Shown: piece by piece, positions 44,130 through 53,656 of the stretch
Numbering within the stretch: position 1 is the stretch's first letter
Layout: each line of letters begins with the position of its first letter
NCBI GenBank assembly: GCA_028277985.1
Contig: JANQFG010000120.1
Span: forward strand, 1 to 54,586
Reading direction: 5' to 3'
Length of the DNA: 54,586 nucleotides
From: a bacterium
GTDB lineage: Bacteria > Desulfobacterota > DSWW01
Program-made: the position numbers and the translations under genes
The notes under the pieces: generated by a model
Database searches by the model: none
Told to the model about the DNA's origin: nothing
Seen by the model: only the letters and a program-made list of their open reading frames with translations

Positions 44130-46715
44130 TTACGATTGCAGGGGCAGGGTGATGGTAAAGGTGGTGCCCACGTTGATCTCGCTATCGACGGCGATCTCTC
44201 CATTGTGCTGGCGGATGATCCCGAAACAGACCGAGAGTCCTAGCCCCACGCCCTTGACGTCGCTCTTGGTCGTGAAAAAGGCCTCGAAGATCCTGTCTCG
44301 TATCTCTTCCGGGATGCCGGTCCCGGTGTCGGACACACTGAACCGTACCGTACCGTCTGCAGAGGCGGTGGCGATCGTCAACGTTCCTCCGCGCTGCATG
44401 GCGGTTTTGGCGTTCATGATCAGGTTGAGGATGACCTGCTTCATCTGATTGCCGGAGGCAAACACCCTGGGCAGGTTTTCGGCCAGTTCCAGGCTCACCT
44501 GAATCTTGAACTCCTGAAGCTGCTTGCCCACGAAGAGGATCACGTCATCGATCACCGAGTTCAGGTCAACCTGGCTCTTCACATCCTCGTCCGGCCGGAA
44601 GAAGCTCAGCATGCCCCGCAGGAGCTCGGATATTCTCTTCGTTTCCGATGATGCCATGTCGAGGAATCTTCGCTTGCTGCTCGTCTCCGGCACCTCGCTC
44701 TTGAGCAGGTCCAGGCAATTCATCACGCCGTAGATCGGGTTGTTCAACTCGTGGGCGATCTGGGCCGTCAAGCGTCCCATGGCGGCCAGCTTCTCGGATG
44801 TGAAGAGTTGTTGCTCGAGCCGCTTCCGCTCCGTGATGTCGAGAAACAGGCCCTGGTAACCGAGGACCTTGTCGGCCCGGTCCTTCCGTACGTGGGCGGT
44901 CAACAGAACGGTCAGGGGGTCGCCGTTCTTCTTCTTGAACTCGACCTCGTAATCCTTGACGAATCCCTGGCTCTCGATCATCCGCTGGAACTCGATCCGG
45001 TCCGACGCTTCGAGGTACAGGTCCCGGGCAAGATCGATGGCCAGAACCTCCTCCTTGTTCGGGTAGCCGAGCATATCCACCATGGCCTGGTTGCACTCCA
45101 GGAATTTCCCCTCCCGGGTGCTGAAGTAGAGACCGTGCCGAACCGTTTCGAAGAGCTCCCGAAACTTCGCCTCCGAGGCAAGCAGTTCTTCCTGGGCCAT
45201 CAGGATCTCCCTGAGATCGTAGAAGATCCCGACGCTGGCGTATTCCTTGCCGCCCTGGTAGATGAGGGCACTCGACAATGTGATCGGAATGTGCTCGCCC
45301 GTCTTGGACACGCCTATGATACGGTACGGCAGGGCCCTGCCTTTACCGCCGTAGTCGTCGCTGCGCAATCTCCGCATGATGCTTCGGGCCACGCCCGGCG
45401 GATAGAAATTGGAAACATGGATCTTGCCGATCACCTCTTCGGCCTGGTAGCCGAGCAGGTGTTCGGCGCCCTTGTTGAAAATGATGACCCTTCCCTTCAT
45501 GTCCGAGGCGATGATCCCGTCGGTGGACGTCTCGATGAGATTGAACAGGAACTCGTTCGCCTCGCGGAGCTTGTTCTCCATCCTAAGCCGCTCGGACAGA
45601 TCCCGGATGTAGACGTAGGTCTTCTTGGCCCCGCCGGCGAAGCTCGTCGCACTGATGCAGACTTCGCAGCGGCGCTTCTGTTGAGAGGCCGTGTTCAATT
45701 CCATCTGCATGCAGACGCGTCGCCCTTCAGCGTCTTTGCCGTCATCGTGGAGATCCAGCACGAACTCTCGGTCGCCCCCATCGAGCAGGGAGAGGAAGTC
45801 CAGCCCCATCAGCTCCTTCTGAGAATAGCCGGTGAGGTCAAGGGCCATGGAGTTGGCGAACTCCACGTTGAACCTGTCGTCCAGGACCAGGATGGCGTCC
45901 TCCCCCATCTCGGCTATCTTCTGGAGCTTGCGGGTCGTCTCGAAGAGTTTGTTCTCCACCCGCTTGCGGTGCGTGATGTCGCGGAGGCTGGCAAACACCC
46001 TGGGCCGACCGTTCTGTTGCGTTGCGCTCAGGCGGACCTCCACGTCCCTGCGCTCGCCGGAAGCCGCCACGAGCAGCATTTCCGTGGACAGCCGCTTCAC
46101 CTCGTCGCCTTCGACCTCTTTGCACATGCCCTCCAGGAAGCTTGCGTCCTGTTCCTCCATGAATCGTCGGAAGTCCTGATCCTGCAGACGATCCGGCGAG
46201 ACCTCGAGCAGGTCGGAGGCGATTCGATTCGACTGCTTGATCTTGAGTTCCCTGTCCATGACGAGGATCCCATCCCCGGCCTTCTGGAAGAGCTGCTCCG
46301 ATTCCAGCGTCATCTGGTTCAGCTGCTCCTGCAGGAGCCTCTCCGCAGTGACGTCCCGGAGGACCTCGGCGATCCTGGACACCTTTCCGTCCTCGCCCCG
46401 GAGGGGGATCGCTTTGATCTCCACGTGAACCGGGTTGCCGTCCCTGTCCTTGTGAATGTGTTCGACCGTGAGGGGTTTTGCGTGCTTTCGAACCAGCGTG
46501 AGCGGGCAGGGATGCTCCGAATCGCTGCAGACATGGTCGAGGTGGTGGGAGACCTCGTAGCAGTGCTTTCCAATCATCTCTTCTGGGTCGGTGTACCCCA
46601 GGGCCTCGGCGCAGGATCGGTTCGCGTGCTCGACGATGAAGTCCTGGTTGATGATGAGGATCTGGTCGAAAAGGGAGTCGAGGACCGGCTCGAGCTCGTG
46701 CGTTTTGAGAGGCAT
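44130..46715 (-). CDS. Histidine kinase with five PAS domains
   Basis: A soluble sensor kinase of 861 residues. PAS modules lie at about 8-125, 140-250, 260-375, 385-505 and 510-630. The first has cysteines C52, C63 and C70 in [16 protein letters not shown], a motif that suggests metal or redox sensing. HisKA has [10 protein letters not shown] with His655. The ATPase domain has N764 and N768, [10 protein letters not shown] and GVGLGLSVC. No membrane segment or receiver. ATG 46715 follows GGAGGATCCGAAT; upstream in-frame codons to 46778 lack an SD. It likely phosphorylates the HTH-receiver protein at 43100. Confidence 0.92.
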   Translation of the reverse strand: MPLKTHELEPVLDSLFDQILIINQDFIVEHANRSCAEALGYTDPEEMIGKHCYEVSHHLDHVCSDSEHPCPLTLVRKHAKPLTVEHIHKDRDGNPVHVEIKAIPLRGEDGKVSRIAEVLRDVTAERLLQEQLNQMTLESEQLFQKAGDGILVMDRELKIKQSNRIASDLLEVSPDRLQDQDFRRFMEEQDASFLEGMCKEVEGDEVKRLSTEMLLVAASGERRDVEVRLSATQQNGRPRVFASLRDITHRKRVENKLFETTRKLQKIAEMGEDAILVLDDRFNVEFANSMALDLTGYSQKELMGLDFLSLLDGGDREFVLDLHDDGKDAEGRRVCMQMELNTASQQKRRCEVCISATSFAGGAKKTYVYIRDLSERLRMENKLREANEFLFNLIETSTDGIIASDMKGRVIIFNKGAEHLLGYQAEEVIGKIHVSNFYPPGVARSIMRRLRSDDYGGKGRALPYRIIGVSKTGEHIPITLSSALIYQGGKEYASVGIFYDLREILMAQEELLASEAKFRELFETVRHGLYFSTREGKFLECNQAMVDMLGYPNKEEVLAIDLARDLYLEASDRIEFQRMIESQGFVKDYEVEFKKKNGDPLTVLLTAHVRKDRADKVLGYQGLFLDITERKRLEQQLFTSEKLAAMGRLTAQIAHELNNPIYGVMNCLDLLKSEVPETSSKRRFLDMASSETKRISELLRGMLSFFRPDEDVKSQVDLNSVIDDVILFVGKQLQEFKIQVSLELAENLPRVFASGNQMKQVILNLIMNAKTAMQRGGTLTIATASADGTVRFSVSDTGTGIPEEIRDRIFEAFFTTKSDVKGVGLGLSVCFGIIRQHNGEIAVDSEINVGTTFTITLPLQS

Positions 46716-46805
46716 ATTCGGATCCTCCCCGGCAGGGCATCCTGAGGGGAAAGATACCAGAAACGGGGTGGAATCCAAACCATTATATTTGGCGAAAGAT
46801 TTTCA

Positions 46806-46835
46806 TTGACAAGAAAGAAGAGATCGGGCTAAAAT
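46806..46835 (+). promoter_or_regulatory. Sigma70-like promoter of the cold-shock gene
   Basis: TTGACA (46806-46811), an 18-nt spacer and TAAAAT (46830-46835) precede a roughly 135-nt untranslated leader. Confidence 0.6.
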
Positions 46836-46879
46836 TGCAATTTGACTCAGGAAGTTCTGTTTGGGATGGCGTAATACGA

Positions 46880-46912
46880 CCGCTCAGATGTTCTTGTCTG
46901 GGCGGTTTTCTT
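46880..46912 (+). terminator. Rho-independent terminator-like hairpin in the csp leader
   Basis: Stem CCGCTCAGA (46880-46888) pairs with TCTGGGCGG (46897-46905; one GU pair), 8-nt loop TGTTCTTG, followed at once by TTTTCTT. It lies between the promoter and the csp SD, so full-length mRNA requires readthrough. Confidence 0.72.
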
Positions 46913-46975
46913 ATGTGGGACCGGAACGGAACTGGGAGCAAGAGAGATTCATCATCAACAGGAGGAAGTCGCAAA

Positions 46976-47182
46976 GTGGAAAGGGAAAAAGGAACGGTCA
47001 AGTGGTTCAACGAAAGCAAAGGTTATGGCTTCATCGCTCGTGAATCGGGGGATGATGTTTTTGTGCATTACTCTGCAATTCGAGGGGACGGGTTCCGCAC
47101 CCTGAACGAAGGTGACCGCGTCGAATTTGTGATCACCCAGGGGCAGAAGGGACCTGCTGCCAGCGACGTGACCGTAGTGTAA
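46976..47182 (+). CDS. csp: Cold-shock domain protein
   Basis: Single cold-shock domain RNA chaperone of 68 residues. [16 protein letters not shown] at 5-20 includes RNP1 and DVFVHYSAI includes RNP2. GTG 46976 follows AGGAGGAAG. The gene is preceded by an unusually long leader that contains an intrinsic-terminator-like hairpin. This suggests attenuation or temperature control. Downstream 283 nt hold no gene; a weak stem AACAGG/CCTGTT follows the stop. Confidence 0.92.
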   Translation: MEREKGTVKWFNESKGYGFIARESGDDVFVHYSAIRGDGFRTLNEGDRVEFVITQGQKGPAASDVTVV

Positions 47183-47465
47183 CAGGATCGGTCAGCACGC
47201 CTGTTATCGTCACGAAGGTCCTGCCTGAAGAAATGTTCCGATAGGTAATCCTGTGCTGCCTCCATGATTCCCAGGGCAGCATGGGAACCCTGTCAGGACC
47301 CGATCCGCTACTTGGGGTCCGGCTTCCTGCGATCTCGAAGCTCGTCGTCTTCGCGTTCCGAGTCTATTCGCATCGAACCGAATGCAGGGGCTCGTTCGGT
47401 TGCCGGCGACAGCCCTCAGCATCGACCGGGAAGGCCCACGAAGGGTGGGGTTTCTCCCCAGCCTC

Positions 47466-48305
47466 TCAATGGCGCTCCAGCCAATCGACCATATCCGCCA
47501 GGACTCGCTCTTTCTCCGGCTCGTTCAAGATCTCGTGGTACAGGCCCTCGTAGAGCTTGAGTTCCTTGTCGCCGGATCCGGCGCGATCGTAGAGCTGACT
47601 GCTCCCTTCCGGATCCGTGAGCAGGTCGGTTGTCCCGTGCATGATGAGCAGAGGGACTGCTACCGCCTCCATGCCCCGCTGGATCTGCTCCATGGCCCGA
47701 TTCATCTCCGCCCCTGTCCGGGCAGGAACGCCACCACGGTAGACGAGGGGGTCACTCTCATAAGCACTCACCACCTCCGGATCGCGGGAAACCGCTCCTG
47801 CATCGAGCTTGAGAAGCGGAAGCTTGGGCAACAGGAGCGAGACGATCTTGGCCAGCGCGATCAGTGCCGGAGAATACTTGTCGCTCAGCTTGAGCGTCGC
47901 ACCACTGAGCAAGAGGCCACGTATGTCGGGCTGCCTCGTCATTGTGAACAGGGTCGTGATGGTTCCGCCCATGCTGTGCCCGAAAAGGAAGAGGGGAAGG
48001 CCGGGATGCCGGTCTCTCACGCGGTCGAGATACTCCGCGAGGTCGTCGGGATGTTCATCAAAAGACCGAACGAAGGTCCTTGGCTGTCCTTCTGATTGGC
48101 CGTGACGCCGCAGATCGAACGTGCTTACCGCATAACCATTTCGTATCAAACCATCTGCCACGTGCAGATAGCGATTGCTGTGCTCACCGTAGCCGTGGAC
48201 GATCACGACGACCGCTTTTGTCGTGCCCCCGGGGCTCCACCATTGCTCGAACAGCTTGAGCCCGTCCCTCGATTCAAACGTCCCTGACGAATGGGAAGAT
48301 TCCAT
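47466..48305 (-). CDS. Alpha/beta hydrolase, monoacylglycerol lipase-like
   Basis: A 279-residue serine hydrolase. VVIVHGYGEHSNRY forms the oxyanion loop, GHSMGG carries Ser111, and MHGTTDLLTDPEG and YHEIL hold the acid and His. Together with the FDLRRHGQSEG motif this matches the bacterial monoglyceride lipase family (Hydrolase_4). No signal peptide is seen, so it is probably cytoplasmic. No clear functional partner lies next to it. Confidence 0.88.
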   Translation of the reverse strand: MESSHSSGTFESRDGLKLFEQWWSPGGTTKAVVVIVHGYGEHSNRYLHVADGLIRNGYAVSTFDLRRHGQSEGQPRTFVRSFDEHPDDLAEYLDRVRDRHPGLPLFLFGHSMGGTITTLFTMTRQPDIRGLLLSGATLKLSDKYSPALIALAKIVSLLLPKLPLLKLDAGAVSRDPEVVSAYESDPLVYRGGVPARTGAEMNRAMEQIQRGMEAVAVPLLIMHGTTDLLTDPEGSSQLYDRAGSGDKELKLYEGLYHEILNEPEKERVLADMVDWLERH

Positions 48306-48476
48306 TCCATCTCCTTGTGAGGCCCGATTACGATTCGGGCAACTCCGAAAGATCCACCCTCGAGACCCTACACGACCCGGAAACCTACACGACTTTAAGG
48401 AGCCGGCCTCTGATCTGTCAAGACGTGTTGGATTCGGTGGTGTGGCGAGGCTCAGAAAGCAACAGTGATTTCTTTC

Positions 48477-48505
48477 TTGACTCGATGTGTTATCCGTGTT
48501 AGCAA
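48477..48505 (+). promoter_or_regulatory. Possible promoter of the propeller gene
   Basis: TTGACT (48477-48482), 17 nt, then TAGCAA (48500-48505), about 100 nt upstream of the start. The -10 is weak. Confidence 0.3.
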
Positions 48506-48604
48506 ATTATTTGTCATGTCATTCCTGCTCGTGGAGGTCCCGTGGCAGAGATGCCGAACGCAGGGGGCATCGGCGCAGGGAAACCTTGCCAGGAGGAGAG
48601 CGCT

Positions 48605-49813
48605 ATGAGGAGATGCGGGTCGCTCATCGTTCCAATGGCTGTCATGTTCTTCGTCATGTTCTATGTAAGCCAGTCCAGAGACTCTGCGTGGGCCGCGTCT
48701 CATCCGGTTTATTTCTACGACGGCATTCAGACGAAATGGATTACAGAAGACATCATCACCTCCTACCCCCCAGGGTTGAACGATTATGGCGAAATCGTGT
48801 GGGTAGGCTCGGATGGAGACTGGGAGATCTTTCTCTACGACGGCACCACCACAACCCGGCTGACGGACAACGGGAGCGCGGACCTGGATCCCCGAGTGAA
48901 CAACAGCGGAGCTGTGGTCTGGCATGGGGCGGACGGGATCTCTTTCTATGATGGGGCCACCATCATTCCATTGAGTGCCACCCCGCACCCTGCACATTCT
49001 CCCCGCATCTCCGACGATGGCCACGTGGTCTGGCTACAATATGACGGTTCAGACGATGAGGTCTACCTCTATGACGGCTCGAGCATCCTTCAGCTCACGG
49101 ATAACGCGTATGATGAATGGGATTGCGACATAAGCGAGAACGGGTATGTCGTCTGGAGAGGACATGACGGAACGGATTATGAGATTTTCCTCCATGACGG
49201 CACGGACACGATCCAGCTCACAGAAAACAGCTATTCGGATATCCAGCCACAGGTGAATGCGACCGGTCAGGTCGTTTGGACCGGACATGCCGACCCCGGA
49301 TCGGCCGATGTCTTCTTCTTTGACGGCACGGACATAGTTCGATTGACCGACAGCGGGAGCTTGGATCCGAGGATGAACGACCATGGGTGGGTCGTCTGGG
49401 TGGGGCCTGCTGATCCGAACCAGACCGAGATCTTTCTCTACAACGGAGTGAACACCACGCGGCTAACAGATACACCTTATCAAGAGCACGGTCCGGCGAT
49501 CAACAATGAAGGAGAAGTCGTCTGGTCCGCTGGGGGCGGGGATTATGAGGATCGAGAGATCTTCCTCTACGACGGCGCCGAGATATCGAGACTCACGTAC
49601 AACTCGCATGCAGACGTTGAGGGGAGGATAAACGGTAGTGGTCAGGTCGTCTGGTTTGCAGACATCCCTGACCCTCCGGACTGGGCGGCGGCCTCAATCC
49701 CGACCACTGGTTCAGAGTCTGATGCAGGGGGGGCGAGATGCCTGATCCTTCTTGTGATACCCTTTGCAGTTGTGCTGATATGGAAGAGGAGGACCCGGCT
49801 TGAGACAGTCTGA
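48605..49813 (+). CDS. Exported TolB-like beta-propeller protein with C-terminal membrane anchor
   Basis: A 402-residue protein. The hydrophobic segment 7-25 leads to a signal cleavage near WAA. The body consists of about seven repeats of roughly 42-46 residues, each with a DG(T/S)xxxxLT(D/E)N and a GxVVWxG motif, typical of TolB/WD40-like propellers. A C-terminal helix (RCLILLVIPFAVVLIW) followed by basic KRRTR, after a GG at the boundary, resembles sortase/rhombosortase-like anchoring tails. ATG 48605 has AGGAGGAG upstream. Ligand unknown. Confidence 0.85.
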   Translation: MRRCGSLIVPMAVMFFVMFYVSQSRDSAWAASHPVYFYDGIQTKWITEDIITSYPPGLNDYGEIVWVGSDGDWEIFLYDGTTTTRLTDNGSADLDPRVNNSGAVVWHGADGISFYDGATIIPLSATPHPAHSPRISDDGHVVWLQYDGSDDEVYLYDGSSILQLTDNAYDEWDCDISENGYVVWRGHDGTDYEIFLHDGTDTIQLTENSYSDIQPQVNATGQVVWTGHADPGSADVFFFDGTDIVRLTDSGSLDPRMNDHGWVVWVGPADPNQTEIFLYNGVNTTRLTDTPYQEHGPAINNEGEVVWSAGGGDYEDREIFLYDGAEISRLTYNSHADVEGRINGSGQVVWFADIPDPPDWAAASIPTTGSESDAGGARCLILLVIPFAVVLIWKRRTRLETV

Positions 49814-49834
49814 GAGTTTTCCCGGGTCCGCAAT

Positions 49835-50863
49835 TCACACCTTCTTCGGCGTCTCGGTCCGGGGCTCCGCGTAGGTCAGGAGCTTCTTCTCGCTCAGGCT
49901 GCCCAGGGTAATGCGCAGCGACTCCCGCCGGTCCTTGGCCATTTCGAACCAGTTCCGAATTTCGGCCGCCAGCGCCTCTTCCCCGACGCCCTTGGGTAGA
50001 TCCTTCGCATTCAGCGCGTGATCCATCTCACCGGAGTTGATGAGCGTCCAGGTGTTGCCCTCCCGTGAGATGATGCCCGTGTGGCCCCGGCTGTGAATGG
50101 AAAAGGAAAGGATCTGGCCTTTCGCAAGGTGGGGCTCGATCTCTTTGAGCACCTGGCTTGCCTGCCTCTCCGGGGATCGCACACTGAGAAGGGTCTTGGA
50201 ATAAACCGGTGACCCTGATGCCGCGATCAGCCCTTCGCCGTTGAAGTAGGCATTCATGGGCAGCCCCTGCTCTCGGGCCATTACCATGAGCTTCCTTCCG
50301 AGGCCCCCGGCCCCCTGATAGCGAACACCCAGATTGGTCAAGCCCTTGACGAGGAGCTCGTAGCAGTTGATCTCTCCGTAGGGTTTTCCGTAGTAGGGTT
50401 TGACCGCCCCGACGAGCCTTTCCGAGAAAGCCTTTTCTGTAGTGGGGCAGTTGGGTTCATTCGCCTGGGTGGGCGGTTTGGAGCTGGCGACGGCGTTGGA
50501 TGTTTCCGATGCGGGACGCATCTTCCCCCAGACCACTTCCCGGGTCTTCGGGTCGAGAAAGATCTCGGTTCCGGGTCGAATCCTGGTGTAGGGTTTGTCC
50601 CGATTGAGCTGGCTGAACAGGATGCGCCAGCAGTCCTTCTTGTAGACCGGATTCTTGACCAGGAGGCTGGAGACGTTCGGGTTCTGTCGAGTCACTTTTC
50701 CCAGCGATATGAGGCCCTGTTCCTGCTTCGCCCCCACTTGCTGAGAGCGGCCGCCTTCGGCTGCCTGCCGCTCCTTGAGAACCTTTGAGAAGTCAATTTC
50801 TTGACGGGTTTTCTTGGATTCCCCGCACTTTACCGATGCCTGGTCTACCCTGTTCACGTCCAC
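49835..50863 (-). CDS. Protein with LysM-like segment and NlpC/P60-like cysteine peptidase features
   Basis: A 342-residue protein with no signal peptide, starting at GTG 50863 after GGGAGATCTCGATC. Residues 65-112 look like a LysM-type fold (KNPVYKKDCWRILFSQLN, IRPGTEIFLDP). Residues 145-280 have GEINCYELLVKG with Cys167, SRGHTGIIS with His261, and TWTLINSG (Asn276), an order that fits a Cys-His-polar triad of NlpC/P60 or CHAP type. Peptidoglycan hydrolase or murein amidase is inferred, fitting its place beside an MltF-like gene. Lack of a signal may mean export through a flagellar or other route, or cytosolic use. Confidence 0.68.
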   Translation of the reverse strand: MDVNRVDQASVKCGESKKTRQEIDFSKVLKERQAAEGGRSQQVGAKQEQGLISLGKVTRQNPNVSSLLVKNPVYKKDCWRILFSQLNRDKPYTRIRPGTEIFLDPKTREVVWGKMRPASETSNAVASSKPPTQANEPNCPTTEKAFSERLVGAVKPYYGKPYGEINCYELLVKGLTNLGVRYQGAGGLGRKLMVMAREQGLPMNAYFNGEGLIAASGSPVYSKTLLSVRSPERQASQVLKEIEPHLAKGQILSFSIHSRGHTGIISREGNTWTLINSGEMDHALNAKDLPKGVGEEALAAEIRNWFEMAKDRRESLRITLGSLSEKKLLTYAEPRTETPKKV

Positions 50864-51003
50864 GATCGAGATCTCCCTAATGAATTCGCAGTCTTTTCAG
50901 GAGTCTTCGGCGATGCTGAAACCTGCCTTCAGAACCTCATGAGGGGGATTATGCATTTCCCATGCCGGGTTCGATTGGAGGCGGGAGGAGGGCGATGCAC
51001 GAT

Positions 51004-52578
51004 TCAGCCGGAACCGGTGCCGGCGAGGGGTCCCTGTTTGTTCGACTTGCGCAACCTCTCGGTTTCCTCGTAGAGCTTGAACAGTACGTAGTACTTGTTG
51101 ATGCTGCTCACATACTGAACGGTTTCCTGCCCTACGAGCCGCAGAGTGGCCATCTCCACATTCCGGAACCATCGGTACCGATCCAGTTCCATTTCCTGGG
51201 CGAGTCTCTGGGCTCTGCGTATCTTCTGGGGGCCCGCGTTGTATGCTGCAAGGCTGAACCGGATGCGGTTCCGTTCGTTGATCGTCTCTTCCCTGAAGTA
51301 CCGATCCCGCAGAAAGGCGAGGTACTTGACGCCGGCGTGGACGTTGTTCTCAAGTGTGTGAACGTCCCGGATGTTCACATTCCTGTCTGCTGCGGTGGAG
51401 GGGCGGACCTGCATGATTCCGATCGCGCCGGTGGGGCTCATCTTGTTGTTGTTCAGGCGCGATTCCTGGTACGCCATTGCCATGATCAGTTTCCAGTCGA
51501 AGCCGTATTGCGTCGCGTACTTCTTGAAGAGCTCCGTGTGCTGGCGGTGCCTTTCCAGGGCGGGCTTTGTCAGCGGGTTCTTGATCCACTTGTTTTGCCC
51601 GAAGTAGCGATCAAAGTAGATGTTGCCGAGAAGCGTCCCCTTGCGGTGCCCTCTTATGAACTCGTTGAGGTTCTTTCGCAAGGCTGGATTACTCTTCCGC
51701 ACCATCCATGCAATACGGCTTCCGGTTCTCACCTTCAAATCGGAACGCACCTCGAGGTTATCGAAGACGCTCGACCAGATATCCGCCAGGTTGCTGTCCG
51801 CGATCGTGATCTGGATAGCGCCGGAGTGGACCATCTCGAAGATATCTTCGGTCTGAAGGCTTTCGTCCACCTTCAGGATATTGAGAGGAGGGATTCGTTG
51901 CTCGGCGAACTCGCGGTTCAGTGCGACGAGGCTTTCGTAATAGCTGCTGCTCCTGCGGACATATACATTTCGGCCGGACAGGTCCTTCAAGGTCGTAAGG
52001 CCCTGTGTCGCTCGATTCGTGACAACGAGCTCGTCCACGTCGGTCAGATAGGGATCTGTGAAGGCGACTCGCTTCTGTCGTTCCGGCGTGATGGTGAGCC
52101 CGGCCGCAGCGATGTCCCCGAACCCCTGTACCAGACGTGGGATGAGCTGGTCGTGTGGGACAGGGATGAATTCCAGGACGACCTTCAACTCCCCTTCTCC
52201 GATGCCTTTGTTCAAGGACTTTTCGTAGTCCTTCAGAAGTGAGTACTCGAAGCCGTAGATCCGACTGCCGGAGACGAAGAAGTTCGTCCTGTTGAAGGTG
52301 GTCAGAACACGGATATAGCGCTGCTTGAGGAGGCCTTCCAGGTCGTCGGTGCACTTGACGTTCAGGTGGGACGAGAGGGGCCATGCTGCCGGCTCGCAGG
52401 CATTCCGACGGGTCGACTTCTCATCTTCGAGGCCCGCCCGTTCCGCAGCACTTTCGGGGCCTTGAGCACCGGTGCCTTTGCCCAAGTCCGGATCCTTGAT
52501 CTCAGTTCCGCAACCGAAGATCAGGAGGAGCAGCAACCATCGGGTGCTCGGTATCCGCTTGATCCACGCACGCAGCAT
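51004..52578 (-). CDS. mltF: MltF-like membrane-bound lytic transglycosylase
   Basis: Cleaves murein glycan strands. The 524-residue lipoprotein has a signal ending LIFGC (Cys23). Residues 85-320 resemble a family 3 solute-binding domain (IRVLTTFNRTNFFV, GFGDIAAAGLTITPERQKRVAFTDPY). The C-terminal SLT domain (about 355-510) has AYQESRLNNNKMSPTGAIGI with the catalytic Glu in QES, MQVRPSTA and AAYNAGP. Matches MltF architecture. It starts at ATG 52578. A putative amidase-like gene lies downstream. Confidence 0.92.
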   Translation of the reverse strand: MLRAWIKRIPSTRWLLLLLIFGCGTEIKDPDLGKGTGAQGPESAAERAGLEDEKSTRRNACEPAAWPLSSHLNVKCTDDLEGLLKQRYIRVLTTFNRTNFFVSGSRIYGFEYSLLKDYEKSLNKGIGEGELKVVLEFIPVPHDQLIPRLVQGFGDIAAAGLTITPERQKRVAFTDPYLTDVDELVVTNRATQGLTTLKDLSGRNVYVRRSSSYYESLVALNREFAEQRIPPLNILKVDESLQTEDIFEMVHSGAIQITIADSNLADIWSSVFDNLEVRSDLKVRTGSRIAWMVRKSNPALRKNLNEFIRGHRKGTLLGNIYFDRYFGQNKWIKNPLTKPALERHRQHTELFKKYATQYGFDWKLIMAMAYQESRLNNNKMSPTGAIGIMQVRPSTAADRNVNIRDVHTLENNVHAGVKYLAFLRDRYFREETINERNRIRFSLAAYNAGPQKIRRAQRLAQEMELDRYRWFRNVEMATLRLVGQETVQYVSSINKYYVLFKLYEETERLRKSNKQGPLAGTGSG

Positions 52579-52615
52579 GGGGTTACCTTAATCGATCAGA
52601 AAATCGGATGCAATC

Positions 52616-52646
52616 AAAAAGGAGGGCGTTCCGGATGCCCCGGAAC
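52616..52646 (-). terminator. Probable terminator of etfBA
   Basis: On the minus strand, stem GTTCCGG/CCGGAAC (52646-52640 with 52634-52628) with a 5-nt loop lies directly after the etfA stop, and TTTTT (52620-52616) follows 7 nt on. The gap before the U-run weakens it somewhat. Confidence 0.5.
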
Positions 52647-52651
52647 AACGG

Positions 52652-53656
52652 CTATTCCGAAGGTTCCCCTCGCAACCCGCGGATCTTCTCGATGAGCAGG
52701 GGGATGAATTCGTGGAGGTCGGCTACAACCGAGTAGTGCGCTTCCCTGCAGAACGTGGCGTTCGGATCGGTGTTGATCGCAATGACCATGTCCGAGTTCT
52801 GCATGCCCATGGTGTGCTGAAGAGCTCCCGAGACTCCGCACGCAATGTACAACTTGGGCGAGACGGTTTGTCCCGTCATACCCACCTGGCACGCCAGGGG
52901 AAGGACGCCTGCGTCGCACAGGGGGCGCGAAGCTCCGACGGCTCCACGCCGAAAGAGTCCGGCCAGCTCCTCGATGCACCCGAGGTTCTCCTCGTCCCCA
53001 ACGCCGCGTCCCGCAGCAATGATGACTTCCGCTTCCCGCAGGTTGACCGAGCTTTCGGGTGGGTCCACATGACCGAGAACCTTCGTGCTCGAAACCGGCT
53101 CTTCGGCCTCGTGCATGTGAACGCTTCCCGGTCGGTTCGTCTTTGACACGTATGGGTCTTCCGTCCCGGGCGCGACAGTTACAACCACGGACCTGTTGTC
53201 AGCGGGTCGAACCTCCTGGAGGAATTTGCCGTTCAGGATTCGGCGTCGAAACAGAGGCTCAGGGTCACCCTCGAATCCGCACACCGAACTCAGGCTCGAT
53301 GCGCCGAGATCCACTGCAAGCCCGGGAGCGAGATCCCATCCCATGGTCGTGTGAGGGACGAACAGAAAGCGTGGTGGATGGGGCAGGGCGAGACCCTTCA
53401 ACAGACGCCGGAGGATTTCGACCGAACCGGATGAAGCGGCTTCCGCGTCCAGAGCGATCACATCCAGGCCCGACGCCTCGGCGATCTGCTCGGCCGTGGG
53501 GCGGGCAGGGTGTCCGACCACGACGACGGAGACGCGTCCGCCGGTCGCCGTGGCCACCTTCTCCGCAAAGGCGACCACCTCGTAGGTAACGGGCTGCACG
53601 ACCCCTTCAACGTGTTCCGCCACCACCCAGATGTTCTTCTCGAGCGCAGACATCAC
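52652..53656 (-). CDS. etfA: Electron transfer flavoprotein alpha subunit
   Basis: FAD-binding subunit of ETF, 334 residues. The C-terminal half shows the family FAD motif VGASRPLCDAGVLPLACQVG, GQTVSPKLYIACGVSGALQH and MVIAINTDPNA. It overlaps etfB by 4 nt (ATGA). ETF moves electrons from acyl-CoA dehydrogenases, or in anaerobes may bifurcate. The window does not contain a dehydrogenase or Bcd partner, so the direction of flow is not decided. Confidence 0.95.
   Translation of the reverse strand: MMSALEKNIWVVAEHVEGVVQPVTYEVVAFAEKVATATGGRVSVVVVGHPARPTAEQIAEASGLDVIALDAEAASSGSVEILRRLLKGLALPHPPRFLFVPHTTMGWDLAPGLAVDLGASSLSSVCGFEGDPEPLFRRRILNGKFLQEVRPADNRSVVVTVAPGTEDPYVSKTNRPGSVHMHEAEEPVSSTKVLGHVDPPESSVNLREAEVIIAAGRGVGDEENLGCIEELAGLFRRGAVGASRPLCDAGVLPLACQVGMTGQTVSPKLYIACGVSGALQHTMGMQNSDMVIAINTDPNATFCREAHYSVVADLHEFIPLLIEKIRGLRGEPSE

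Noticed and set aside
44751..46745. Long plus-strand open frame of 664 codons opposite the five-PAS kinase
   Set aside because: Antisense to clear PAS/HisKA motifs, with no recognisable protein features.
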